Shown: positions 34,632 through 43,134 of the stretch, piece by piece
Position numbering within the stretch: position 1 is the first letter of the stretch
Layout: each line of letters opens with the position of its first letter
From: Lachnospiraceae bacterium UBA7054
GTDB taxonomy: Bacteria > Bacillota > Clostridia > Lachnospirales > Lachnospiraceae
Length of the DNA: 59,643 nt
Assembly (NCBI GenBank): GCA_002492725.1
Contig: DLAF01000062.1
Coordinates: 1-59,643 of the forward strand
Reading direction: 5' to 3'
Notes under the pieces: generated by a model
The model's input: the letters and a program-made list of their open reading frames with translations, nothing else
Database searches by the model: none
Told to the model about the DNA's origin: nothing
Made by a program: the position numbers and the translations under genes

Positions 34632-35372
34632 ATGAGCGGTTTTTTATTTACGCCGATGACGCGGTTTTACGCGGAGGCATTAGAGTATATGAAAAATGCG
34701 GGAAAGGCGGCAGACAGGCAGACAGGCAGTTTCGCGGAAGCAGTACAGGCCAAATCCATGGAGCAGTACAAGGCGTATATTTATCAGCAGATTTCGGGTC
34801 TGCCCACCAGCCGGACCCAGAAGTGGGACGCAGTGTCCGTCAATATTTCCGAGGAAGGCTTTGCGGCTATGAAGGCCGATCCCGCTTACGAGAAATGGGT
34901 GCTTGACACGCTGCGCAGAGATTTTGCTTTTACCAATCCGTGGAGCGCCTATGCAGGCGGTACTTACCGGGTGCATTATTTCGGAGCCACAAAAGAGGAA
35001 TACCGTGGCGAGAGTTTTCAGATGGGATTCCGTAACGGGGGAAAACATACGGATTCTGCCGGAAAAAAGAAGCAGAAAAGTTTTTGGGAGAAGAGGGCTG
35101 AGCGGCATAAGCTGTATCTGGATCTTGTTACGAAAGCGTGGTATCAGCGGGAAAACGAGCGGGAGTATCAGGAAAAGATTGCTTTTGGCAGAAAAGAAGT
35201 GAGCAGCGCGCTTTTGCGGCAGCAGGCGCTGGAGCGGGCTACGGGAGAGACGGTGGAACTTGGCGCAGACCCGGACGTCCTTTCACAGGCAGCTACGGAG
35301 CTTGCCCAGAATTATGTATTCTTTAAGATACCGAGCGCGCTGACGAATCCAAAGCCGAAGACAGGAAAATAA
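34632..35372 (+). CDS. protein of unknown function, probably lineage-specific
   Basis: A 246-residue soluble protein with no signal peptide or membrane segment. Noticeable parts are KAYIYQQISGLPTSRTQKWD, a helix with FAAMKADPAYEKWVLDTLRRDF, a Gly-Tyr strand GGTYRVHYFGATKEEYRG, and a basic, low-complexity middle (KKKQKSFWEKRAERHKLY). I recall similar anonymous proteins in Lachnospiraceae but cannot name a family with confidence. The ATG at 34632 is preceded by GAGGGGCGGG; an upstream in-frame ATG at 34581 lacks a site. It stands alone between divergent and convergent neighbours. Confidence 0.7.
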   Translation: MSGFLFTPMTRFYAEALEYMKNAGKAADRQTGSFAEAVQAKSMEQYKAYIYQQISGLPTSRTQKWDAVSVNISEEGFAAMKADPAYEKWVLDTLRRDFAFTNPWSAYAGGTYRVHYFGATKEEYRGESFQMGFRNGGKHTDSAGKKKQKSFWEKRAERHKLYLDLVTKAWYQRENEREYQEKIAFGRKEVSSALLRQQALERATGETVELGADPDVLSQAATELAQNYVFFKIPSALTNPKPKTGK

Positions 35373-35435
35373 GAGCTGACGAGGGAAAGGACAGTCGGCA
35401 TGCAATGCGAAAATCCGAACGGTGAGACAAAGGGG

Positions 35436-36743
35436 TTACCCCGGCAGTATCACCGTAAACACACTGCCGCCGCCGGGGCGGTCGGTGACACTGATGGAAC
35501 CGTGGTGCAATTTCACAATTTCGGCAGCAATCGACAAACCAAGCCCGAAGTGTCCTTTGGCGCTTCGGGATTTTTCTGCGCGGTAAAAGCGGTCAAAGAT
35601 TTTTTTCTTGTCCTCAGGGGAAATCCCCACGCCGGTATCTGAGACAATCAGATAGAAACGGTTCTTTTTGTGGGAGAGAGTCAGATCGATGCGGCCACCT
35701 TCCAGGGTGTAGCTTATGGCATTGTGAAGCAGGATGGAAAGAAGCTGCATCATGCGGTCAGCGTCTGCAGTGCAAAGCGGCAGGGATGCTTCCGGCAGGG
35801 TAATGGAGAGGAACAGCTTTTTTTCGGCGTCAAGCGGTTCAAAGGCTTCGTAGGCATTGATGAGCAGCGTGTCCAGCTCCACGGGGGTCGGACGGCAGGA
35901 GAAACGATGCGAGTCGGAAGCGCTCAGGGTGAGCATATCATTGACCAGCGAAGTCATTATCTCTCCCTCCTGTTTGATCGTATCGAGAAAGCGGGTCTGT
36001 TTCTCCGCATCTGCATCCCGCAGGCACTCGGCGGCGGAGAGAATGACGGCAAGGGGCGTGCGCAGTTCGTGGGAGGCAGCCGCCACAAATTCCGTCTGTT
36101 TTTTGCGGCTTTCAACCACGGGCTGCAGCAGCTTTCCCGTAAAGAAAAAGGAAAAGAGAGTCAGGAGCAGGATGGCAGCGATGTCGATTAGCAAAAAGCG
36201 GACTCGCTGTCTTGTGATTTGCGCGCGGAGAAAATCCAGCGGAGAGAGCACCAAAATTTGAAGGGAAGAGGTTCCCCGATTAAGCTCAATGACGCTGGCA
36301 TGAAATTCATGCTTTTTTCCCGTGGGATCAAAAGGAAATTCTATGTGATGACAGGTGTTGTAAGCGTTGTTTTCGTATTCCTCCTGAAAACTGTCCTCAT
36401 AGTTGGTCTCGTAAATCTCCAGACAGGTTTCCAGTATCCTGCGGGTGTCCGAAGACTCCGACAAATTAGTGAGACGATTATATAAGAAAGGAATGCCGTT
36501 ATCCAGCGCATAAAAAGTATAGCCGCCGCGGGATTCCATCTTGGAGAGCCATTCCATGGAGATGACGGATTGCTGTTCCAGACTGGTAGCGATGGTATTC
36601 ATGTCATTCTGAAAGGAACGGTACTGGGTTTCGTATAATTCCTTTTCAGACAGATACAAATATAGGAATGACATCACGATGAGGATGGCGGTGGTGATGC
36701 CGGCGCACAGCGCCGTCAGATACAGATGTACTTTGCGAAACAT
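35436..36743 (-). CDS. membrane sensor histidine kinase of a two-component system
   Basis: A 435-residue kinase with TM1 (about 8-30), an external domain of roughly 145 residues, TM2 (about 178-200, IDIAAILLLTLFSFFFTG), no obvious HAMP domain, a HisKA domain with AAASHELRTPLAVI (phospho-His near 225), and HATPase_c with LLHNAISYT (N box), DTGVGI (G1) and FGLGLSIA (G2). It lies 39 bp after the OmpR-type regulator, in the same transcript. The signal is unknown. The predicted operator of the pair is at 37494-37527. Confidence 0.94.
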   Translation of the reverse strand: MFRKVHLYLTALCAGITTAILIVMSFLYLYLSEKELYETQYRSFQNDMNTIATSLEQQSVISMEWLSKMESRGGYTFYALDNGIPFLYNRLTNLSESSDTRRILETCLEIYETNYEDSFQEEYENNAYNTCHHIEFPFDPTGKKHEFHASVIELNRGTSSLQILVLSPLDFLRAQITRQRVRFLLIDIAAILLLTLFSFFFTGKLLQPVVESRKKQTEFVAAASHELRTPLAVILSAAECLRDADAEKQTRFLDTIKQEGEIMTSLVNDMLTLSASDSHRFSCRPTPVELDTLLINAYEAFEPLDAEKKLFLSITLPEASLPLCTADADRMMQLLSILLHNAISYTLEGGRIDLTLSHKKNRFYLIVSDTGVGISPEDKKKIFDRFYRAEKSRSAKGHFGLGLSIAAEIVKLHHGSISVTDRPGGGSVFTVILPG

Positions 36744-36782
36744 ACGCTTTCCTTCCTGGCGGATGAACGGATGGCAGGGGCA

Positions 36783-37460
36783 TTATGACAATTCTGCCAG
36801 CGAGTATCCGATGCCGCGGATGGTTTTTATGGCAAGCCGGCTGCCGACTGTTTTTAAGCGCCTGCGCAGAAAATGGATATAGTTGTCCAGATTGCCTTCC
36901 TCCACGTCGCTGTCGGGGCCCCAGACTTTTAAAAGAAGATGGTTTCTGGGGAGCGTGGTGCCGCCGCTCTTTAGGAAGGCTTCCAGAAGAGCGGCCTCCC
37001 GCTTGGAGAGCGTGCAGCTTCCGGTAGGACCTGACAGGCGGCATTCTGTGGGAAACCAGGAAATGTCTGAATAAGTCAGGCTTTCCTCGTCCAGAATCCG
37101 ATGCGGCCTTCTGGTGACACAGCGGATTCTTGCGAAAAGTTCTTCCTGCGCAAAGGGCTTGACCAGGTAGTCGTCTGCACCAAGATCCAGGCCTTCTACC
37201 TTGTCGGAGAGGGTGCCGAGGGCGGTGATCAGGATCACCGGAGCAGCGACTCCCTTTTGGCGCAGCGTAGCGAGAACATCGGTGCCCTGCATACCGGGCA
37301 GCATACGATCTAAAAGAATGACATCATAGATGTTCTGTTCTCCGTAGAACAGGGCGTCTGCTCCGTCAAAACAGGTGTCCACAAGAAAGCCGGCCTGCGT
37401 CAGCCCGTAAACCAGTGTTTCGTTCAGTTTTTCATCGTCCTCCGCAAGCAGTATCCGCAT
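36783..37460 (-). CDS. OmpR family response regulator
   Basis: A 225-residue transcription factor. The receiver domain has acidic residues at 8-9, phospho-acceptor Asp51 in VILLDRMLPG, ITALGT and Lys in VKPFAQEE. The C-terminal winged-helix domain (about 130-225) has LSKREAALLEAFLKSGG, VWGPDSDVEEGNLDNYIHFL and IKTIRGIGYSL. The start at 37460 has GGAGG 6 nt upstream. Winged-helix regulators of this class bind direct repeats spaced by about 11 bp. Such a repeat lies in its own promoter and in two promoters near 45.8 and 46.7 kb. Confidence 0.95.
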   Translation of the reverse strand: MRILLAEDDEKLNETLVYGLTQAGFLVDTCFDGADALFYGEQNIYDVILLDRMLPGMQGTDVLATLRQKGVAAPVILITALGTLSDKVEGLDLGADDYLVKPFAQEELFARIRCVTRRPHRILDEESLTYSDISWFPTECRLSGPTGSCTLSKREAALLEAFLKSGGTTLPRNHLLLKVWGPDSDVEEGNLDNYIHFLRRRLKTVGSRLAIKTIRGIGYSLAELS

Positions 37461-37493
37461 CGTTGCCTCCACACCGGAACAAATTATGAATGT

Positions 37494-37527
37494 ATTTTAA
37501 CATATTATTCTGTAAAAAGTCTCTAAA
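37494..37527 (-). promoter_or_regulatory. autoregulated promoter of the two-component operon (direct-repeat box plus extended -10)
   Basis: On the minus strand: TTTAGAG (37527-37521), 4 bp, TTTACAG (37516-37510), 7 bp, TG and one base (37502-37500), TAAAAT (37499-37494). The repeats are 11 bp apart and the second occupies the -35 region, the layout of an activator of the OmpR/PhoB class. Transcription from about 37487 gives a short leader with GGAGG before the regulator. The same layout recurs at 45845-45878 and 46680-46713. Confidence 0.7.
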
Positions 37528-37544
37528 CTCTTTTCTTTTTTTTT

Positions 37545-37564
37545 ATTAGATTGTATAATCTAAT
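37545..37564 (+). promoter_or_regulatory. perfect palindrome over the -10 of the hybrid kinase promoter
   Basis: ATTAGATT (37545-37552), GTAT, AATCTAAT (37557-37564) is a perfect 8-bp inverted repeat. A consensus TATAAT (37554-37559) lies inside it; no good -35 is visible upstream. Transcription would start near 37566, just before the GGGAGG site (37568-37573). A repressor or weak-promoter activator could act here. Confidence 0.5.
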
Positions 37565-37580
37565 TCTGGGAGGGAAGGCA

Positions 37581-39674
37581 GTGAGAAAAAATACGGATCA
37601 CAAAACTTTTACCATTCAATTTGATGAACAGACACTGCCCATAATCGAGCAGATTTCGGAGGGGATGCCCGGCGGCTTTTTTATTTATCACGCAGACGGC
37701 GACGAGGAGCTGGTCCATATCAATGACACCATGCTGCGGATTTTCGGTTGCGATACATTGGAGGAATTTAAGGAGCTGACGGGATATACCTTTAAAGGAA
37801 TCGTTCATCCTGCGGATTTAGACAGGGTGGAGGAGAGCATTAAAACACAGATTGCGCATGGCGGCGATGATCTGGATTATGTGGAGTACCGGATTGTGCG
37901 TAAGGACGGCACGGTGCGCTGGGTGGAAGATTATGGACATTTTATCCACACAGAAGTGTACGGTGATCTCTTTTATGTCTTTATCGAAGATGCCACCGAG
38001 CGGATTGGGAAGCGGATGGCGGAGCTTGAGCGGGTGAATGAGGCGCTTTACGGCGCACAGCTACGGGAAGATTACTATAAGAGGGCACTTCTTCACGAAG
38101 CAGTTTCTTTTGTGGAGGTCAATTTGACAAGGGATGAGTTTGTTTCTGCTTCCATGTTGAATGCGGAGGGTGAGGTGCAGAATCTTTTCGCCTTTATGGG
38201 AATCAAGCCCTTTGAGAAATACACGGATTTTGTGGCTTTTTGGGCGGATTTTATGGAGGCCGGAGATCTGGACGATTACCATCGTTTTTTTGATCTGGAA
38301 CGTATGATCCGCAGTTATGAGGAAGGAGAGCGGGAGCAGGCCTACGACGGTTGGGTCACGGATATGTATGGGAGAAAGCGCCTGAGCCATTACACCTTCT
38401 TTCTGGAGAAAAACGAGCATACGGGCGATGTGATTGCCCTCTCCGTGTCGAGAGACATTACGGAACAGGTGGAAAGACAGTCCCTCTTAAAATCCGCGCT
38501 CAGACAGGCGGAAACGGAGCGGCTTACGAGAAATACCTTTTTTGCCAATATGTCCCATGACATCAGGACACCGTTAAATGCTATCATCGGATATGCGGAG
38601 CTGTTGAAGGGATGCGTGGGAGATCCGGGAAAAGTCGGCGAGTGTATCGAGAAGATCAATCATTCGGGAGAGGAGCTGCTGGCAGTCTTCAATGAGTTTT
38701 TGCGGGACAATCTGAATGAGCCTTCCAGAGCGGAACTGACAGAGAGGGAATACCATCTGGGAGAGCTGCTCAGGGAGGTTGAAAAATCAGCGGAGCGGCC
38801 GATCAAGGCAAAAAATATTGATTTCAGGCTGGATAAGTCTGAGATTTTCCATTTCTCGGTAGAAGTGGATTACATCAGGCTGCGGGAAATCTTAAATCAG
38901 CTGCTCGACAATGCAATCAAATATACGCCGTCCGGTGGCCGGGTGACCCTCGCGGTCAGGGAGAGCAAAAGCAGCATGAAGGGACGCGGACTGTATCATT
39001 TCGTTATTTCGGATACCGGCTGCGGGATTTCGGAAGAGAGACTGGAAGCTATTTTCCAACCTGCCAAACTGGAGAAAAACGCAGTCTATAACGGGATGCC
39101 GGGCGCAGGACTTGCGGTGGTGAGAAGCTACGCACAGACCATGGGCGGCAATGTCGATGTGGAGAGCCGTGTCGGAGAAGGAAGTACGTTTACGGTGACG
39201 CTTCCGATCAAATATCCGGTACAAGGTTCCTATATGGAGCAGGAGGGTATGGCGGAAAATCTGTCAGAAAATGCAGGAGAAAAGGGCTGTATTCTTTTGG
39301 TGGAGGATAATAGCATCAACAGGGATATGGAGGCAGAACTTCTGAAACATCTGGGATACCGGGTGGAGACGGCCTGTGACGGTGTGAGCGCTTACGAGCT
39401 TTTGAAAAATGCTAAGCCCGGCAGATATGCGCTGGTACTGATGGATATTCAGATGCCCGGAATGGATGGCTATGAGACAACGGCGGCGATTCGCAGACTG
39501 GAAAATGAGACTGTTTCGAAGATACCGATCATCGCGCTTTCTTCCGACGCAATGGAGGCGGATCGGCAGAAATCATTGCGGGCAGGAATGAACGAGCATT
39601 ATGCAAAGCCTGTTGATATAGAAGAATTGCATGAAATAATAATCAAAACGATAGAGGATATAGGCCATGAATAA
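37581..39674 (+). CDS. PAS-domain hybrid sensor histidine kinase
   Basis: A 697-residue cytoplasmic hybrid kinase. A PAS fold covers about residues 20-145 (GGFFIYHADGDEELVHIN, GTVRWVEDYG), and a second PAS-like region lies near 165-295. HisKA follows with FFANMSHDIRTPLNAIIG (His near 326), HATPase_c with LLDNAIKYTPSGG and DTGCGI, and a C-terminal receiver with LVEDNSINRDM and LVLMDIQMPGMDG (Asp near 621). The start is a GTG at 37581 with GGGAGG 7 nt upstream; no ATG fits. Its last 8 bp overlap the next kinase gene. There are no membrane segments. Confidence 0.9.
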   Translation: MRKNTDHKTFTIQFDEQTLPIIEQISEGMPGGFFIYHADGDEELVHINDTMLRIFGCDTLEEFKELTGYTFKGIVHPADLDRVEESIKTQIAHGGDDLDYVEYRIVRKDGTVRWVEDYGHFIHTEVYGDLFYVFIEDATERIGKRMAELERVNEALYGAQLREDYYKRALLHEAVSFVEVNLTRDEFVSASMLNAEGEVQNLFAFMGIKPFEKYTDFVAFWADFMEAGDLDDYHRFFDLERMIRSYEEGEREQAYDGWVTDMYGRKRLSHYTFFLEKNEHTGDVIALSVSRDITEQVERQSLLKSALRQAETERLTRNTFFANMSHDIRTPLNAIIGYAELLKGCVGDPGKVGECIEKINHSGEELLAVFNEFLRDNLNEPSRAELTEREYHLGELLREVEKSAERPIKAKNIDFRLDKSEIFHFSVEVDYIRLREILNQLLDNAIKYTPSGGRVTLAVRESKSSMKGRGLYHFVISDTGCGISEERLEAIFQPAKLEKNAVYNGMPGAGLAVVRSYAQTMGGNVDVESRVGEGSTFTVTLPIKYPVQGSYMEQEGMAENLSENAGEKGCILLVEDNSINRDMEAELLKHLGYRVETACDGVSAYELLKNAKPGRYALVLMDIQMPGMDGYETTAAIRRLENETVSKIPIIALSSDAMEADRQKSLRAGMNEHYAKPVDIEELHEIIIKTIEDIGHE

Positions 39675-42600
39675 AAAGAAAGCAATAAGAACCATCATTT
39701 ATGCAAGTCCTTTGCTGATTGCCGTATTTTTATTGTTTAATTTATATACGGCGCAGAATGAGAAAAGAATTGTGGAACAGAACAAAAACTATGCGGAGGA
39801 TTCTACGCGGCAGATGGCGCAGCAGATCTCCAGTCAATTCCAAAATGGTCAGAGAATCATCAGCACTTATGCCTACTTTTTTAACACCTATCTGGGCGAA
39901 AACGGGGTTACCTTGGAGACGCTTAAGGGGATAGAGAAAACCTCTGTTTTTGATACGGTTCGCTTTACCGATGCGGAAGGGATGACGCATTTGTCTGACG
40001 GCAGGACGGTAGACTCTTCCGACCGGGAATACTATAAGCTCGGCATGCAGGGAAAGAGCGGAATTGTGGCGTCATTTGACGAACGGCTTGCGTCAGAGGA
40101 GAAGAGAATCATGTTTTATGCGCCGGTGAAGTCCGGGGAGGAAATCATTGGCATTATCCGGGGATCTTATGTTACGGGGCAGTATTTGAACAGGATCCTG
40201 GACACCACTTATTTTGGAGAGCCTTGTCCCACCTGGCTGTGTATGCCTGGCGGAGAGGTGATAGCGAGCTCTGACGAATGGGACTATGAAAAAGGCAGTC
40301 TGCCGGATATTCTGGAAAGCAGGGGGTTTATTGACAGCCGGACGGCTGACGAGGTGAGAGACATATTTGCGAACGGAGGTCAGGGTGCGTTTATCTGTGG
40401 GGAAGGCAGCGCAACGGATAACATCTGTGTGACTTATCTTCAGGATTATGATTTTGTATTGGTACAAACGTTTCCGCCGAATGTCACAAGGAGTATGATA
40501 GCAAGAGCAAATGAGGCGGGTATCAGTCTGGAGATAGCGCTGGTCGCTCTTTTTGCCGTTTACTTTATCTTAGTTGTTATTAATTCGGTGAGACAGCGGA
40601 AAGTGCTTGAGGTGGAAAATCGCCGGATCAACTATGTTTTGAAGGGAATCAATACGCTTTTCTCCTCGAAATATCTGACGGTGGATTTGGAGACGGGTGT
40701 TTATTCTTATATTGAAGAGGTGAAACTTTCGGATAATCAGGCAACGCGAGAGGGCACCTATGAGGATATCGTGGAAAACCACAGTCGGGAAATTATTGGT
40801 GAGGAGGCACAGGAAGATTTTAAACAGACGTTGAAACCTGAGTCTATCAGGGAAAATTTGGCCAATCAGGATACCTTTACCTATGAGTGCCACGTGATGC
40901 GGGACGGACAGGAAGCTTGGGAGCAGATGACTGTCGTTTGTATTGAACGCAAAGACGGGCAGGCTGTCAAAATGTTATATCTGCGTCAGGACATTACCGA
41001 GATGAAGCTGCGTGAGAAGATGCAGGAAGAGGAAATGGCGTTGATGAACCGCAAGGAGATGCAGTATCGCATCGCTATTACCTCCAATGCGTTTTCTTCG
41101 TTTGAATGTAATCTGACCAAGAATTTGATTGAGCAGGATATTGTGCGTGAAAATGCGAAGGGAGAACAGGTTTCCCTGCTGGAAAGGGCCGGATTGCAGG
41201 CGCCGTGTACGGCGTCGGAGTGCTTTGAGGGATGGAAGCAGTTTGTTCTTAAGGAATCCCTTGAGGACTACAGCCGCGTGGTAAATGTGGAGTATTTGAA
41301 GGGCTGTTTTGAAAAAGGCGAAGTGGAAGTTGACGTGGATTACTGGGGCATAGCCGATGATAAGGTGCGCCAGATGTGTGTGCGTCAGACCTTTATTATG
41401 ACGCAGGATGATATGACGGGCGATGTGATCGCACTGGTTGTCTCCAGAGACATCACGGAACAGGTGATTAAGCAGAAGGAGCAGACGGAGGCACTGCAGG
41501 ATGCCCTGATGCATGCCAGACAGGCCAATGAGGCAAAGACGACCTTCCTTTCCAATATGAGCCACGACATTCGTACCCCTATGAATGCCATCATCGGTTT
41601 TGCCACCATCGCGGCAAGCCGTATTGATAACAGGGAGCAGGTAAAGGAATGCCTTCAGAAAGTACTTTCTTCGAGTAATCATTTGCTGAGCCTGATCAAC
41701 GATATCCTTGATATGAGCCGTATCGAGAGCGGCAAGATGCAGATTCATGAGCAGGAATGTAATATTTCCGAATTGATGCATAACCTTGTCAATATTATCC
41801 AGCCGCAGGTGAAGGCAAAGCAGTTGGAACTGTTCATCGATACCTTTGATGTAGTCAATGAGGATGTAGTCACGGATCCGTTAAAGCTCAATCAGATTTT
41901 TATCAATCTTATGAGCAACGCGGTGAAGTATACGCCGGCGGGGGGCATGATCACCTTCCGTATCATGCAGAACACTACGTTTAAGCATGGGTGGGGCGAT
42001 TACGTGTTCGTGATCAAAGATAACGGCATCGGCATGTCTGAGGAATTTGTCAAACATGTTTTTGAACCGTTTGAGAGAGAGTCCACAACAACAAGAAGCG
42101 GTATTCAGGGTACGGGTCTGGGGATGGCAATCACTAAGAATATCGTGGAGATGATGAATGGTACGGTGACGGTAGAGAGCGAGATCGGCAAGGGAAGTAC
42201 CTTTACCGTGAATCTCAGCCTGAAATTGCAGGATGTGGAAAAGAATGCGGAGCAGATCAAAGAACTTGAGGGGCTGCGTGCTCTGGTGGTGGACGATGAT
42301 TTCAATATCTGCGACAGCGTGAGCAAGATGTTAAAGACCATTGGCATGCGTGCAGAGTGGACCACTTCCGGAAAGGAGGCCGTATTTCGGGCAAGAGGCG
42401 CCCGCGATGAGGGGGATTCCTATCACACCTATATCATTGACTGGCAGATGCCGGAGACCAGCGGCATCGAGACGGCCAGAAGAATCCGCAGCGTGGTTGG
42501 AGATGAGTCGCCGATTATCATCCTGACGGCGTATGATTGGACGGATATCGAGGAAGATGCGAAGGCAGCCGGGGTTACCGCGTTTTGCGCGAAGCCGCTG

Positions 42601-43074
42601 TTTATGTCAGACTTAAAATCAGCGCTTCTTGCGGCTAACAGCAAGGCAGCCAAAGAAGAGGAAGGTGGAGCTGTCTGGCAGGCGGAAGACTTTGGCGGCA
42701 AGCGGGTGCTTCTTGTGGAAGATATCGAGATGAACCGCGAGATTGCGGAGGTAATCCTGACGGAGAGCGGATTTGTCGTGGAGTCCGCTCCGGATGGAAC
42801 GGATGCCGTGGATATGGTGAAACGGTCGGAGGAAAACTATTATGACGTCGTGCTGATGGATGTGCAAATGCCCATTATGAACGGCTATGAGGCGACCAGG
42901 ACGATACGATCACTGCCAAGAAAAGACGTAAAGACACTGCCAATCATTGCCATGACGGCGAATGCACTGGAGGAGGATAAGGAAGCGGCATTAAAGAGCG
43001 GCATGAACGATCATGTGGCCAAGCCGATTGATATTGAACTGTTGATGGGTGTGTTGAGCAAGTATCTGAAGTGA
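39667..43074 (+). CDS. membrane hybrid sensor kinase with two receiver domains
   Basis: An 1135-residue kinase. TM1 is near residues 10-30 and TM2 near 282-305 (ALVALFAVYFILVVINSV). The external part between them looks like a Cache-type sensor domain (YKLGMQGKSGIVASF, FYAPVKSGEEIIGIIRG). PAS-like regions follow (about 325-445 and 460-605), then HisKA with LSNMSHDIRTPMNAIIG (His near 633), HATPase_c (LMSNAVKYTPAGG, DNGIGMSEEF), receiver 1 (VVDDDFNICDS, IIDWQMPETSG) and receiver 2 (LVEDIEMNREI, VVLMDVQMPIMNG). It overlaps the previous kinase by 8 bp, so the two are probably made together. Confidence 0.92.
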   Translation: MNKKKAIRTIIYASPLLIAVFLLFNLYTAQNEKRIVEQNKNYAEDSTRQMAQQISSQFQNGQRIISTYAYFFNTYLGENGVTLETLKGIEKTSVFDTVRFTDAEGMTHLSDGRTVDSSDREYYKLGMQGKSGIVASFDERLASEEKRIMFYAPVKSGEEIIGIIRGSYVTGQYLNRILDTTYFGEPCPTWLCMPGGEVIASSDEWDYEKGSLPDILESRGFIDSRTADEVRDIFANGGQGAFICGEGSATDNICVTYLQDYDFVLVQTFPPNVTRSMIARANEAGISLEIALVALFAVYFILVVINSVRQRKVLEVENRRINYVLKGINTLFSSKYLTVDLETGVYSYIEEVKLSDNQATREGTYEDIVENHSREIIGEEAQEDFKQTLKPESIRENLANQDTFTYECHVMRDGQEAWEQMTVVCIERKDGQAVKMLYLRQDITEMKLREKMQEEEMALMNRKEMQYRIAITSNAFSSFECNLTKNLIEQDIVRENAKGEQVSLLERAGLQAPCTASECFEGWKQFVLKESLEDYSRVVNVEYLKGCFEKGEVEVDVDYWGIADDKVRQMCVRQTFIMTQDDMTGDVIALVVSRDITEQVIKQKEQTEALQDALMHARQANEAKTTFLSNMSHDIRTPMNAIIGFATIAASRIDNREQVKECLQKVLSSSNHLLSLINDILDMSRIESGKMQIHEQECNISELMHNLVNIIQPQVKAKQLELFIDTFDVVNEDVVTDPLKLNQIFINLMSNAVKYTPAGGMITFRIMQNTTFKHGWGDYVFVIKDNGIGMSEEFVKHVFEPFERESTTTRSGIQGTGLGMAITKNIVEMMNGTVTVESEIGKGSTFTVNLSLKLQDVEKNAEQIKELEGLRALVVDDDFNICDSVSKMLKTIGMRAEWTTSGKEAVFRARGARDEGDSYHTYIIDWQMPETSGIETARRIRSVVGDESPIIILTAYDWTDIEEDAKAAGVTAFCAKPLFMSDLKSALLAANSKAAKEEEGGAVWQAEDFGGKRVLLVEDIEMNREIAEVILTESGFVVESAPDGTDAVDMVKRSEENYYDVVLMDVQMPIMNGYEATRTIRSLPRKDVKTLPIIAMTANALEEDKEAALKSGMNDHVAKPIDIELLMGVLSKYLK

Positions 43075-43096
43075 TTCATTCTTATAGATTTGTGAT

Positions 43097-43105
43097 TGCT
43101 ATGAT
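43097..43105 (+). promoter_or_regulatory. extended -10 promoter of the chemoreceptor gene
   Basis: TG plus one base (43097-43099) followed by TATGAT (43100-43105). The -35 region is poor, as expected of extended -10 promoters. Read-through from the kinase genes is also possible, since the gap is only 60 bp. Confidence 0.45.
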
Positions 43106-43134
43106 AAACTTGACTAAAGAGAGAGGCGTGAAAA

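Noticed and set aside
34487..34906. Plus-strand open frame starting MKIGDTHMF upstream of the 246-residue gene
   Set aside because: Beyond about 34632 it lies in another frame of the supported gene and becomes low-complexity; no ribosome binding site precedes it.
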